From Candidatus Thiodiazotropha endoloripes (GTDB lineage: Bacteria > Pseudomonadota > Gammaproteobacteria > Chromatiales > Chromatiaceae), in NCBI RefSeq assembly GCF_001708965.1, contig NZ_LVJW01000007.1, positions 1 to 64,000 of the forward strand: a DNA stretch of 64,000 nt, written 5' to 3'. Both the position numbers and the translations under genes were made by a program. Below are positions 28,793 through 37,116 of the stretch, in pieces. Position 1 is the stretch's first letter. Every line of letters starts with the position of its first letter. The notes beneath the pieces were generated by a model. It saw only the letters and a list, made by a program, of their open reading frames with translations, was not told where the DNA came from and made no database searches.

Positions 28793-29358
28793 TAGGCTGC
28801 CTGTGATTCGTTTGCTCTGTCTAGTTTGGCCTCAATCAGCGCCTTTTCTCTCTCTGCCTGGCGTTCAATGTCTGTCATGTCAACATCGAATCGTTTGCAC
28901 CCTTTCACAACTTTATCAATACTGAGCAAGTATTTCTTGAGATTTCTTATGTAATCATTCATAACCTGAGTTTTGACATAAGATTTATGGAATAAAAGCT
29001 CATTCTTTTCTTGCTTTCTCATCCGTTCATCATAATCATTCAAGCGCTTAACAGTGTTGGTAGCAAAATGCATGATCTCCTCACTCATTCGAGTGGCATG
29101 ATCGTACGCTACCCGTGCGTTTTTATGTTGTGCTTCCAGGTTATCGAGTGCCTTTTTTTCTTTGGGATCTGTGAACACACAAGATAGATCCTCTTTATTC
29201 CTCTCAATTGCCTGAGAAGCTATGATTTGTTTAGCATTCAAATCCCAGTTTTGCTTCGCTTCTAAGTACTTGTTTATGATGTCCTCGGCATCTGATTCCA
29301 TCGCTCGGTAATCATATAGCGACTTCATGAGCTCATCTTTGATTACTTGGTCTAACAT
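28792..29358 (-). CDS. coiled-coil element protein
   Basis: A 188-residue, charged, almost entirely helical protein with heptad-like Lys/Glu/Leu spacing and no membrane segment or export signal. Starts 2 bases after the 629-residue gene, so it belongs to the same translational block. In podovirus modules such proteins sit among the internal or assembly proteins; no specific family is recognised. Confidence 0.65.
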   Translation of the reverse strand: MLDQVIKDELMKSLYDYRAMESDAEDIINKYLEAKQNWDLNAKQIIASQAIERNKEDLSCVFTDPKEKKALDNLEAQHKNARVAYDHATRMSEEIMHFATNTVKRLNDYDERMRKQEKNELLFHKSYVKTQVMNDYIRNLKKYLLSIDKVVKGCKRFDVDMTDIERQAEREKALIEAKLDRANESQAA

Positions 29359-29360
29359 AT

Positions 29361-31250
29361 TTACTCCACATTCCCGATTAATACGCCAACAGCCGCACCT
29401 AGAGCGTTATAAAACTGCTTTTCTCTTGGGCTGATGTCTTTAAGTAGTTTTACTTGCGTCCTCAATTTCATCATGCCTTGAGGATCTGTCATGATTCTGG
29501 CGAGGTTTTCCGAGTACTTGCCTAGCTTCATGTCTTGATACCATTCCGCCACCTTAGAGGGGATTCTGTGCGGTGATATTGCATTACTCATCGCAGGAGT
29601 TGCCTCACGCCTTAACTCCTTGATCATCTCAGTACGTTGTGCTGTCATGGATTGACCTTTCATTGCTCGGCCTGTGGCTTCAAGTACGTCTGATAGATCC
29701 ATTAAAGCTTGGTACTGCTGTTTATTTAGGGCGTTCTTCAGCATTCGCTGTTTAGACTGTGTTCCCATCAGTCGCTTACGGAATACACCACCTAAATTGG
29801 CGGCTTCACCCACTGAGCTCTCTGCCATTTCCTCTAGTGTGTTTTGAATATGCCCCCTGACGACCCCATTCCATGCCTTGGGGTCGTGAGCTGTAATAAT
29901 CCTTTTGGCTTGTTTTATAGCAGCCGGGCTTGAACGTCTGCCAAATAGGATCTTGCCTAGATTTGGTGCGGCCTGGCTGCCTTCTCGGATCATGTCACCG
30001 ACTAAGGAGTTATCCAGTTCATTAATGGGTAAACTGCGCTCCTCGAATATCTGCCTACCTGTTCGATAGGTAGGCGAAGCCTGATCCATTGCGGAAACAA
30101 GTTCCTGCTTGAATGCGGTCAATTCCCTTAAACGGGTTTTTCTACCATCTCGTTTTGCCTTAGCTATCAGATCGTCCAAGTCACCCTTTACAGCATCTAT
30201 CTGCCCAATCAGGTTCTTAGGCTGCTCTCCATTCTTCAAGGCTTTCTCAATCTGGGTTAATGTTTTACCGACCTTAGTACCTGAAAACTTGTTGATCGAT
30301 ACTTTGAGACTGTCTAATACATGACTGATGTCCACCTGATCATTTGCCGCATCCTGATAATAAGGGCTTGAGGCTTTCATTCTTGACTGCTCTAGCGCCT
30401 CTCTGGCTCCTTCTGCCGCATTTACGCCCTTCTTGTAGGCAAAGTGCGGGGTCTGTTCAGGAGAGAGCTTTTCTAGATACTGATAGACGCCCCTCTGTAC
30501 CTGCTTATTTCTCAGTTTCAGGAAATCCTCAACAATGTCGGCACTGTCCGGTAAATCCCTCAAGAGTGCTTGTCGGTTAATGAGTGATCGTAGGTTAGTG
30601 ATCTCAGCAGGGGTTAGCGTGATTCCAGCCTCATTTGCTTTTCGGCTCAACTGGTTCGCTGCAACTTCATCAAACCTCGATATATCCTTAACCGCTTTCC
30701 GGCTTAGTGCTCGACCTAACAATTGACCGGCCCCTTCACCTGCCGCTGCTAATCCGCCCTCAATCGCCATAGACTTGAGGTTTCCTGTTGGGGTTTGAGG
30801 TTCATCATAAGCTAGATTGGCGTGTATCTTCCTTGAACTCTCTCCTGAAGCACCACCTAACGCAGCGCCTAACAAGCCACCAACTGGCCCACCTGTAACA
30901 GTACCCAGAATTGCACCACCAGCCGATCCAAGCAGACTTTCACCATGCGCAAGCGTACTGGCCCCAAACTGCTTTGCGCCTTGCCAGAATCCGTTAGGTT
31001 CCTCTAGATACCATTTGCCATCATTACCTAGATACGCAATGCCCTCAGGAGTCTGTCTGTATCTCTGTGTGCGTTGCTGCTCACTTAAGTTAGGGAAACG
31101 GTTTTCAGCGAGAATACGCATTCTCGTACCAGGATCATCAGCTCGGTAAGCTTCTGCTAGGTCAAGAAACTCTGCCCCTCGATCAGAGTCCGATACCGGC
31201 TTGATCTGTTGGGGTGCGGTGCCAAGTACCGCTGATGCAAATTTACCCAT
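29361..31250 (-). CDS. large internal virion-like protein with glycine zipper
   Basis: A 629-residue protein. Residues about 108-136 form a long glycine zipper (GSAGGAILGTVTGGPVGG...), and the C-terminus has another short hydrophobic Gly/Ala segment (GAAVGVLIG). Between them is a long helical, charged region. This architecture matches podovirus DNA-ejection proteins that leave the capsid and form a channel across the cell envelope. The start overlaps the preceding stop by one base (TAATG). It carries no lysozyme-like motif that I can see. Confidence 0.65.
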   Translation of the reverse strand: MGKFASAVLGTAPQQIKPVSDSDRGAEFLDLAEAYRADDPGTRMRILAENRFPNLSEQQRTQRYRQTPEGIAYLGNDGKWYLEEPNGFWQGAKQFGASTLAHGESLLGSAGGAILGTVTGGPVGGLLGAALGGASGESSRKIHANLAYDEPQTPTGNLKSMAIEGGLAAAGEGAGQLLGRALSRKAVKDISRFDEVAANQLSRKANEAGITLTPAEITNLRSLINRQALLRDLPDSADIVEDFLKLRNKQVQRGVYQYLEKLSPEQTPHFAYKKGVNAAEGAREALEQSRMKASSPYYQDAANDQVDISHVLDSLKVSINKFSGTKVGKTLTQIEKALKNGEQPKNLIGQIDAVKGDLDDLIAKAKRDGRKTRLRELTAFKQELVSAMDQASPTYRTGRQIFEERSLPINELDNSLVGDMIREGSQAAPNLGKILFGRRSSPAAIKQAKRIITAHDPKAWNGVVRGHIQNTLEEMAESSVGEAANLGGVFRKRLMGTQSKQRMLKNALNKQQYQALMDLSDVLEATGRAMKGQSMTAQRTEMIKELRREATPAMSNAISPHRIPSKVAEWYQDMKLGKYSENLARIMTDPQGMMKLRTQVKLLKDISPREKQFYNALGAAVGVLIGNVE

Positions 31251-32215
31251 TACAACCCAAACTCCCTTCTTACCTGCTCTATAGCCCGTCTTTCAGCTTC
31301 TTTCGCGCTCATCCCTTGTTTAAGGAATTGAGCCTCTATTTCAGCTCCACGTTTATCAATCAGACCTCCCATGTTGTTCAATGGAATGTTCTGCCACTTC
31401 AATCCGTGTGTTTGCGCGTACTGATAGCGCATAGCGGCCTTCCTTAATTCGGAAGTAACCGCTTCGAGTTTTGCCTGAAACTCAGTAGGGGAGTCTCCAT
31501 CGAATACACCCAAACCAGGGTTAGGCATGGCGGCTGTGAGTCGCTTGCTTTCCTGTTCGGTAACCGTTGCCCCACTGGCCTCCTTGATTGTGGCATTTAG
31601 ATTAGTAATTGCGTGTGTCTTGAAGGTCGCCATTTCGGAAAGCTCTTTTTGCTCCTGTGGGGTAGTACCAAAACCAGCCTTCTCTTTGGTCGATGTCCAG
31701 GCTGCTCCAGCCCTGGTTGAGAACCTCTGAAAATCAGGTTTAAACGCTTGCTCTATGGCGTTTAAACGCTCTAATTGTTCCATGACATTAAACTGTTTTT
31801 CCTGTACCTTGTTTCTATTGGTATTGGTCAGTTCCAGGGGCCTACCTTGCGCAAACTGTACCCCACCATCAGGACCGACATTCAATTGCATACCAGCATT
31901 AGGATTCCATCTCGGACCCTCTGAAATGGTTACCCATTCCCCTCTGAGCGTGTCCCACTGCTTCATTACTCGCTTGTCGCCCTCAATGAACTCACGTACC
32001 AAGGGTTTAGAGGTACTGGGTTGATTCATGCGGTGTTTTGACTCATTAATCTTTGCTTGAGCCAATTGCCGATTAATATCGTTGTTTTGGAATCGTGCTG
32101 CCAGATTCAATCCGGTTAGCAGTCCGTCCCGATTGCCTCCTGAACCCAGTAAGCCCATTCCCATCAGGAACATGGGATTTGACAATAGACCATTAATTTT
32201 TGAATTGTCTGTCAT
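31250..32215 (-). CDS. podovirus-like DNA-ejection / internal protein
   Basis: A 321-residue protein. The N-terminus is Gly/Leu/Met-rich (MFLMGMGLLGSGG) and could insert in a membrane. The C-terminal half contains NATIKEASGATVTEQESKRL and PTEFQAKLEAVTSELR, a pattern I associate with internal head proteins of podoviruses. Helical throughout, with 13 bases between the terminase stop and this start. Together with the next gene it makes up the element's ejection-like module. No portal or capsid signature is present in it. Confidence 0.65.
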   Translation of the reverse strand: MTDNSKINGLLSNPMFLMGMGLLGSGGNRDGLLTGLNLAARFQNNDINRQLAQAKINESKHRMNQPSTSKPLVREFIEGDKRVMKQWDTLRGEWVTISEGPRWNPNAGMQLNVGPDGGVQFAQGRPLELTNTNRNKVQEKQFNVMEQLERLNAIEQAFKPDFQRFSTRAGAAWTSTKEKAGFGTTPQEQKELSEMATFKTHAITNLNATIKEASGATVTEQESKRLTAAMPNPGLGVFDGDSPTEFQAKLEAVTSELRKAAMRYQYAQTHGLKWQNIPLNNMGGLIDKRGAEIEAQFLKQGMSAKEAERRAIEQVRREFGL

Positions 32216-32228
32216 TATCTGTACTCAT

Positions 32229-33608
32229 TTAACTTAAACCAATACCTGGATATATAAGAGGTTCACTCCAGTTTGTCCGTCTTTTACTCTTGATCAAAGC
32301 TCGACCTTCACCGGCACCGACCATGAGATACTGTCCCGCCTCACAGATATGGGAGAACATGCCTTTATCGGGTACATCCCTGTATCGCTCATCCCCTGAT
32401 ACCTGAATGCGTTTATAACAGTAACCACCTGACATCCCCTTGCGGGCATTGATACAACCCGGAGACATCAATAGACCTGGCTTACCATCAACCATGGTAG
32501 TCAGTGCCTTAGCAACAGACTCTCGCCTCAATATGAAATCATTGGTCGGGGCTGGCTCTGCTGGAATACCGTTCGCGTTCAATATCTCGAATGGGGTTGT
32601 TTCATCGGTTTGCGCTCTCTGATCACCCGCTGGATCACCATATATTCTGAACTCATACCCTTGGTACTTATCTCTTAGTACGCGCCCTAACTCTTCAGAA
32701 AACCTCAAGGCCCCCATGTCCTTTGAAACTACTTCTTCTAACCAAATCCAGCGGCCATCACCCAGACGTTGAGCAATCATGGCCGCTGGCGTTAGACCAA
32801 AATCAATCCCGATATAAATTGGCTCATCTTCTACCGGACTGAGGTCTTCAGTGGCTATATGAACCTGATCATTGAATTCGGGATAGACTGCCTTACCATC
32901 TGAGATAAAGCCGTATTTCCCTTTAACATAGACATCTATCCATTGCTGGTTTTTGCCTTGCATCAATCGGCCATAATAACTGGTTGGGAGGTTTGCAATA
33001 TTCTCCGCATCCTTGCCGATACCTGATGGTTGTTTGTAGATACTCCAGCCTTTTGGCCGCTCTTCCTCAAAAAGCTTGTACCACCAGTGGTCTACATCAG
33101 GTGGGTTTGTATCCAGTATTACTCCCGACCAAGTAGCGCCGCCGTTTTTCATTGCAGGGTATCTGCCTACGCGACCCTGGAGCATGTCTATAACAGCCCT
33201 AGGGATCTCCTTAGCCTCATTCACCCAAGCCCCTGTTAACTCCAGCGACAACAGCTTTTTTGCATCTTCAGGGCGGTCTAAGGCTCTAAATAAGAACTCA
33301 GCATCCATAGTCCTGGTCTTAATATGAAAGGACATGTTTTGTTGATTCCAGTCACCAATTCTATCGTCTATCCAGTCAAAAAATGTCCTTACAGAAGTAT
33401 CATTAAGCTCTCTATAGACGTTACGGATAATCGCCCATCGTGTCCTTCTTACACCATCCTCTCCTGGTTTCTGTTCGTTCGCTCTCCTGAATAGCTCACT
33501 CACCATCGCTGAGCTCTTGCCACTCCCAATTGGCCCCATAACCCCACGCATGAAGTCATCAGACTTATGGAACTGGCTTAGCGTTGGAGTAGCGATATAG
33601 TCAACCAT
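32229..33608 (-). CDS. terminase large subunit
   Basis: About 459 residues from MVDYIATP. The ATPase part has Walker A GPIGSGKS (25-32), a Walker B-like strand ELTGAWVNEAKEI (123-135) and a coupling segment LDTNPP (165-170). The nuclease part has YIGIDFGLTPA (Asp269) and YGDPAGDQR (Asp325), the acidic residues of the RNase H-like fold. It packages DNA into a prohead through a portal. The frame is open to 33680, but the start at 33608 overlaps the TerS stop by 8 bases. No portal gene follows, where phages normally have one. Confidence 0.93.
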   Translation of the reverse strand: MVDYIATPTLSQFHKSDDFMRGVMGPIGSGKSSAMVSELFRRANEQKPGEDGVRRTRWAIIRNVYRELNDTSVRTFFDWIDDRIGDWNQQNMSFHIKTRTMDAEFLFRALDRPEDAKKLLSLELTGAWVNEAKEIPRAVIDMLQGRVGRYPAMKNGGATWSGVILDTNPPDVDHWWYKLFEEERPKGWSIYKQPSGIGKDAENIANLPTSYYGRLMQGKNQQWIDVYVKGKYGFISDGKAVYPEFNDQVHIATEDLSPVEDEPIYIGIDFGLTPAAMIAQRLGDGRWIWLEEVVSKDMGALRFSEELGRVLRDKYQGYEFRIYGDPAGDQRAQTDETTPFEILNANGIPAEPAPTNDFILRRESVAKALTTMVDGKPGLLMSPGCINARKGMSGGYCYKRIQVSGDERYRDVPDKGMFSHICEAGQYLMVGAGEGRALIKSKRRTNWSEPLIYPGIGLS

Positions 33609-33870
33609 CAAAACCCATCCTGAAGATAAACGGCTCACCACTACCCTGTGACAGTTCCACAGCTTTCTTCTTAGGCTCAATGTATTGCGCTACTTCCTTG
33701 TGTGCCTGAAATCTAAGTTCTTTCGGTAGTTTCTCATCATTAGCAATTTCCGCCATAGCTATTACAGGATGATATCCAGGCCACTTACCCTCCAAGGCAT
33801 CCAATAAGGGCTGCTTGTCCTTATTCGGAGTACCTTTCTGCCTACCACCGGTTTTAACGCCTTTTGCCAT
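33601..33870 (-). CDS. terminase small subunit-like DNA-binding protein
   Basis: An 89-residue protein starting with a basic GGRQKGTPNKDKQ tract, seen in many podovirus small terminases, then two helices (HPVIAMAEIANDE, RFQAHKEVAQYIEPKKKAVE). It overlaps the large subunit by 8 bases. It would recognise the packaging site of the element. It is short compared with many small terminases, but typical for this type. Confidence 0.75.
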   Translation of the reverse strand: MAKGVKTGGRQKGTPNKDKQPLLDALEGKWPGYHPVIAMAEIANDEKLPKELRFQAHKEVAQYIEPKKKAVELSQGSGEPFIFRMGFDG

Positions 33871-33890
33871 CTACTTTATGTACCTTAGAT

Positions 33891-34706
33891 TCAGTTAATG
33901 ATCTCTCGAATTCGCAAAGCAGCCGCTCGCCGCGAGGTCGGATAGTCTTTCATCCATCTCTTTTCCTCATTTGTATAGTTTACTTTTGGTCCCTGCTTCT
34001 TGCGTTTCACCTTGACCTTGTTTGCCTTACTAAGCTTCTGCTCAGCCAACATCGCATCCCTCACCAGTTTGATTTGACGATGATCCAGGGTGCTATCAAT
34101 CTCACCATCGGTGAAGCCGCTGTCTTTAAGGTACTTGCGCATAGCCCTGGCTTCCTTCTCACGGACCTTGTCATTTCTCCACGCAGGAATGACATTCATG
34201 AGTTTGGCTTGTTCATTCTGGATATATTCATTCAACTCCGTTTGCTGCTTTTGCATGGTGCCGTTATTCATTTCACCTGCAATCTGGGAGAGATAGTCTT
34301 TCTGTTGTTTCAACTGGCTAAATTGGTCTTTGTACTGCAACCTCAAGGCTGCGAACTCAGCCGGATCATCCTCTCTGAGTTCATTCCAATTGATTTGGTT
34401 GTACTGATGTTGAAGTACTGCCTCTGCCCGTAATGCCTGAGACATTGCTGTGTGTAGATCTTCACGAGCAGGCGATTTGCTGTATTCAGGGGCAGAGGAG
34501 GATTGATCCCAATCCGGTTCGTCTTCAATGAGTTCTACCTCATGATCCTCACCAGGGATCGAGATAGCCTCACTGATCATTTTTGTAACATCTTCCTTGG
34601 ACTTTTGCTCAGTATCGAAGGCTTGCACCTGCTCCCGATTTGGTGTGGGATTACTTTCTTCTGCGCTATTTATTGAGTTTTCAATCTGGTCTGCGAGTTC
34701 GCCCAT
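33891..34706 (-). CDS. scaffold-like assembly protein
   Basis: A 271-residue, very polar protein. The N-terminal half is acidic (EDHEVELIEDEPDWDQ); the middle is a coiled coil (SQLKQQKDYLSQIAGEM); the C-terminus is strongly basic (KVKVKRKKQGPK ... RRAAALRIR). An acidic-helical-basic layout next to terminase genes is typical of phage capsid scaffolding proteins, whose basic tail binds the coat protein. No coat gene accompanies it. AGGAG lies 7 bases before the ATG. The call rests on layout rather than on a recognised family. Confidence 0.55.
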   Translation of the reverse strand: MGELADQIENSINSAEESNPTPNREQVQAFDTEQKSKEDVTKMISEAISIPGEDHEVELIEDEPDWDQSSSAPEYSKSPAREDLHTAMSQALRAEAVLQHQYNQINWNELREDDPAEFAALRLQYKDQFSQLKQQKDYLSQIAGEMNNGTMQKQQTELNEYIQNEQAKLMNVIPAWRNDKVREKEARAMRKYLKDSGFTDGEIDSTLDHRQIKLVRDAMLAEQKLSKANKVKVKRKKQGPKVNYTNEEKRWMKDYPTSRRAAALRIREIIN

Positions 34707-34776
34707 GTGTCGTCTCCTGTTTGCCTACAATAATTAGACAACAGGTTTTTTTTAGGCCGCACATGGGATAGCCGTC

Positions 34777-35199
34777 TTAAGTCACGATCCGTAAGTAAAA
34801 ACGTTTGCCTTTGGGTAGCTGACCGCCACCGGCCTTTATCGCAGCCGCAATTCGAAGTTCATACTCATCAGCATTTTCATCTACGGCATAACCCTCTAAC
34901 TTCGTCTTCATGAATTCTTCTATATCGTACATGAGAATAGCGACACGCTCTTGAATTTCATAATGTGGTGATAACATCGCAAACGCATCACGAAGGTATC
35001 GATCTCTCAGAGCTAATTGAGCTTTAGTTCGGGCATTCCGGCCTTTTCCACCAGCCAGACCTAATAACTCATCGAGTCTCTCACCTGTCTCTAGATGAAC
35101 CAGAAACGCATCAGATACCCACTCCTCAACCTCGTCGGGTAATGGGTAACCCGACAGGTTGGCCTCTCTTGCTAGTAGCAGTAGGTCTTCAGGACTCAA
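34777..35199 (-). CDS. element protein, helical, 140 residues
   Basis: A helical protein with an acidic N-terminus (PLPDEVEEWVSDAFLVHLETGERLDELLGLAGGKG). The N-terminal motif and GRNARTKAQLALRDRYLRDA resemble uncharacterised small proteins from proteobacterial prophages. Overlaps the preceding gene by 4 bases. Function unknown; it may be a regulator of the late block. Confidence 0.65.
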   Translation of the reverse strand: MSPEDLLLLAREANLSGYPLPDEVEEWVSDAFLVHLETGERLDELLGLAGGKGRNARTKAQLALRDRYLRDAFAMLSPHYEIQERVAILMYDIEEFMKTKLEGYAVDENADEYELRIAAAIKAGGGQLPKGKRFYLRIVT

Positions 35200-35480
35200 T
35201 GCTTATCCTCCTGAAATTCAGTCTCCAAAAGCCTCTGTCCTTCTATAATTATTGCCTGGCGTACCTTACGTATGCCTGTAATAGCATCCGCGAAATACGC
35301 GAGTATTCGCTCAGTCTCCTGTAGCTGGTCTTCAGGGTAATCCCTGCCTGTCTTCTCTATCGCGCCTTCCATCACCCGGTAAACTTGCTCAAGTTGCTGC
35401 AAGTGGTGTCCCAGTGGCTGAGTTGTCCAAATGAAACTCTGGGCCAGTTCTTCTTTGCTGTATTCATTAACATCAGACAT
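35196..35480 (-). CDS. element protein, helical, 94 residues
   Basis: From MSDVNEYSKEEL about 94 residues, helical and acidic. I use ATG 35480 because TAGGAGG lies 9 bases upstream; the frame is open to 35582 and overlaps an iteron-like repeat, which argues against the longer form. No family recognised. Confidence 0.65.
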   Translation of the reverse strand: MSDVNEYSKEELAQSFIWTTQPLGHHLQQLEQVYRVMEGAIEKTGRDYPEDQLQETERILAYFADAITGIRKVRQAIIIEGQRLLETEFQEDKH

Positions 35481-35557
35481 CTTTAAAAACCTCCTACCTG
35501 TGGTAGATATATAAAGCAGTACACATACGGACCTCAAAACAACGAAAAATGGTGCTG

Positions 35558-35648
35558 ATTGGTACTCATACGGGGTAATCATTCAGCTAGCCTGTTGAAA
35601 TATCCGATAATTGGTACTCATTGGGGGCACATTGGTACTTATTGGGGG
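35558..35648. promoter_or_regulatory. iteron-like repeats, possible element origin
   Basis: Three copies of an 18-bp unit in the same orientation: ATTGGTACTCATACGGGG (35558-35575), ATTGGTACTCATTGGGGG (35610-35627) and ATTGGTACTTATTGGGGG (35631-35648). The last two are 21 bp apart, two helical turns, and lie in the 3' end of the replication-like gene. This is how phage and plasmid origins are often embedded next to or inside the initiator gene. Confidence 0.6.
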
Positions 35649-36045
35649 TAGCGAATCTGTTTTTCTTCCAGCTATTGAGCGCTGTAACGGTTGGTTGTAC
35701 GTCTAACTTGCCTTTGCACTCATCAATAGCTCTGAAGGTGATCGCGTAAAGCGAAGGCTTATGTTTACCGCCCTGCCGGGTTAGTACGAGGAATCCTCTT
35801 TCAAGAAGACCTTTTATGGCTCTGTAGAGTGTTCCCTTAGACTTCCAGCCCTTGGTTTTCATCATGCTCCACGCAACGCATAGATCACCGTTATTACTGC
35901 CGTTGTATTGAACAGTAAGATCTATTAACAGTTTCACTTCATGAGCGGTAAGCACAGCATATGCCGAGGATTCGAGAACCTGTTTTGGTATGGCAACGAA
36001 CGGACCGCTTTCTTTACGACCCCTTGCCTTTTGGCGTGAAGGCAT
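35587..36045 (-). CDS. helix-turn-helix replication-like protein
   Basis: A 152-residue protein. After a basic N-terminus (MPSRQKARGRKES) comes FVAIPKQVLESSAYAVLTAHEVKLL and a winged-helix-like stretch (MKTKGWKSKGTLYRAIKGLLERGF). The family is common in prophages and plasmids and is often called replication or helix-turn-helix protein. The C-terminal tail encodes PNKYQCAPNEYQ, and this DNA is the iteron pair. It may bind these repeats as an initiator; that is inference. No helicase or primase accompanies it. Confidence 0.65.
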   Translation of the reverse strand: MPSRQKARGRKESGPFVAIPKQVLESSAYAVLTAHEVKLLIDLTVQYNGSNNGDLCVAWSMMKTKGWKSKGTLYRAIKGLLERGFLVLTRQGGKHKPSLYAITFRAIDECKGKLDVQPTVTALNSWKKNRFATPNKYQCAPNEYQLSDISTG

Positions 36046-36239
36046 TAGTAACCCTCACTAGTTTGCCTAACCTCATAGAGGGGACAGGCCGGGGAGGTGC
36101 AATTCTCCACCTGTTTTCGCCATGTTCCGGGCTGGTAAGGGTCATATATACACTCAGCACATTTAGCGTTTATTTTGCCACTTAAACCGGCCTTACCGGC
36201 CTCTCTGGCAATGACTGCTGAACTGTGGTCTGTTTCCAT
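36045..36239 (-). CDS. small zinc-binding phage protein
   Basis: A 64-residue protein with four cysteines in CAECIYDPYQPGTW and CTSPACPLYEVR. This zinc-knuckle arrangement is a recurrent small phage family in proteobacterial prophages, of unknown function. It overlaps the next gene by one base on each side, so it belongs to the early leftward block. Confidence 0.7.
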   Translation of the reverse strand: METDHSSAVIAREAGKAGLSGKINAKCAECIYDPYQPGTWRKQVENCTSPACPLYEVRQTSEGY

Positions 36240-36577
36240 TAGACACCCCCCAGCATCCGATTAACTTTCGGATGCTCTGAAGTGTCAATCCAGTAACGGC
36301 AAACCCGAACAGGTTTTCCCTGATAACCAGGCACCTTTTCAAAAGCCCTGTTGACAATAATGCCTTTGCCCTGAAGGGCGGCGGCGGTCGTGTGCAAACA
36401 CCAGTCATGGAGTTCGCGAGCCGCTTCAAAACGATTGTATGAGCGCCTCATCAGAGCAATGGCTACTTTGCCTTCTTTCGTCTTATGGGAAAGTTTGCTA
36501 TCTTTACTCTCGATTGCTGCCACGCAATTTACGCCCTGGATGCCCCGTTGCTCCGGGGCGTTTACTTTTGTATTCAT
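36239..36577 (-). CDS. element protein of 112 residues
   Basis: A basic protein of 112 residues containing MRRSYNRFEAARELHDWCLHT and a C-terminal RYWIDTSEHPKVNRML. Its place between the AlpA-like regulator and the zinc-knuckle gene suggests an early regulatory or replication accessory role, but no family is recognised. Confidence 0.6.
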   Translation of the reverse strand: MNTKVNAPEQRGIQGVNCVAAIESKDSKLSHKTKEGKVAIALMRRSYNRFEAARELHDWCLHTTAAALQGKGIIVNRAFEKVPGYQGKPVRVCRYWIDTSEHPKVNRMLGGV

Positions 36578-36586
36578 GTGAACCCC

Positions 36587-36775
36587 CTAAGCCGTCTTAT
36601 CCATGACAGGCTGACTTTCCAGCCATTTCTGAAGGGTAGACTCCAGCCAGCCAGGACGGCCTAAGATATTTTGTGGGGACGGGAATTCACCAGCGCGTAC
36701 CTTGCGCCAGATTGTGGTACGGTCTCCGAAACCTTTTTCTTTAAGGTCTGAGTAACGATTAATTGAATCAACCAT
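36587..36775 (-). CDS. AlpA-like transcriptional regulator / excisionase
   Basis: A 62-residue winged-helix protein with the pattern of the AlpA/MerR-like excisionase family (GFGDRTTIWRKVRAGEFPSPQ followed by GRPGWLESTLQKWLE). AlpA proteins in P4-like and PICI-type satellites activate or derepress the element and assist excision. It heads the leftward operon and faces the rightward gene at 36847 across a 70-bp gap likely to hold both promoters. Confidence 0.8.
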   Translation of the reverse strand: MVDSINRYSDLKEKGFGDRTTIWRKVRAGEFPSPQNILGRPGWLESTLQKWLESQPVMDKTA

Positions 36776-36846
36776 GTTGCACTCTCTGTTTGTTACGTGA
36801 TTACGACGATTCGCAACCTTCTGAGAGCTAGTTAATCATCACAGAT

Positions 36847-37116
36847 TTGGATATGAGAGGGTATTTACTAGGGCCTAAAAATCCCCCCTCCCGTTGCCTG
36901 AAAGTCTCGGAAAGGGTGGCGATTCTGGATGCGATAGATAAAAAGTCTCTTGGTGACAATCAACACAATGGGTCGGAAAAAATTCCGACCCTCTCTCAAG
37001 CCGCTCAAAAAGCCGGATTCGGAAACGAAAAGACAGCCCGCCAAGCCACAAAAGTAGTCCATGAAGGAGCGCCGGAACTCATAGAAGCGGGTAACGATTC
37101 TTTCTATAAAATATGA
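36847..37116 (+). CDS. possible divergent helix-turn-helix regulator
   Basis: An 89-residue frame whose C-terminal part (TLSQAAQKAGFGNEKTARQATKVVHEGAPELIEAG) looks like the helix-turn-helix segment of ParB/phage regulators, where a similar EGAPELIEA motif follows the recognition helix. The N-terminus is poorly conserved and there is no clear ribosome site (TTG 36847 or ATG 36853 are possible starts). It is the only rightward gene in the right half of the element and could be its repressor. Overlaps the end of the 176-residue gene by 13 bases. Confidence 0.5.
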   Translation: MDMRGYLLGPKNPPSRCLKVSERVAILDAIDKKSLGDNQHNGSEKIPTLSQAAQKAGFGNEKTARQATKVVHEGAPELIEAGNDSFYKI

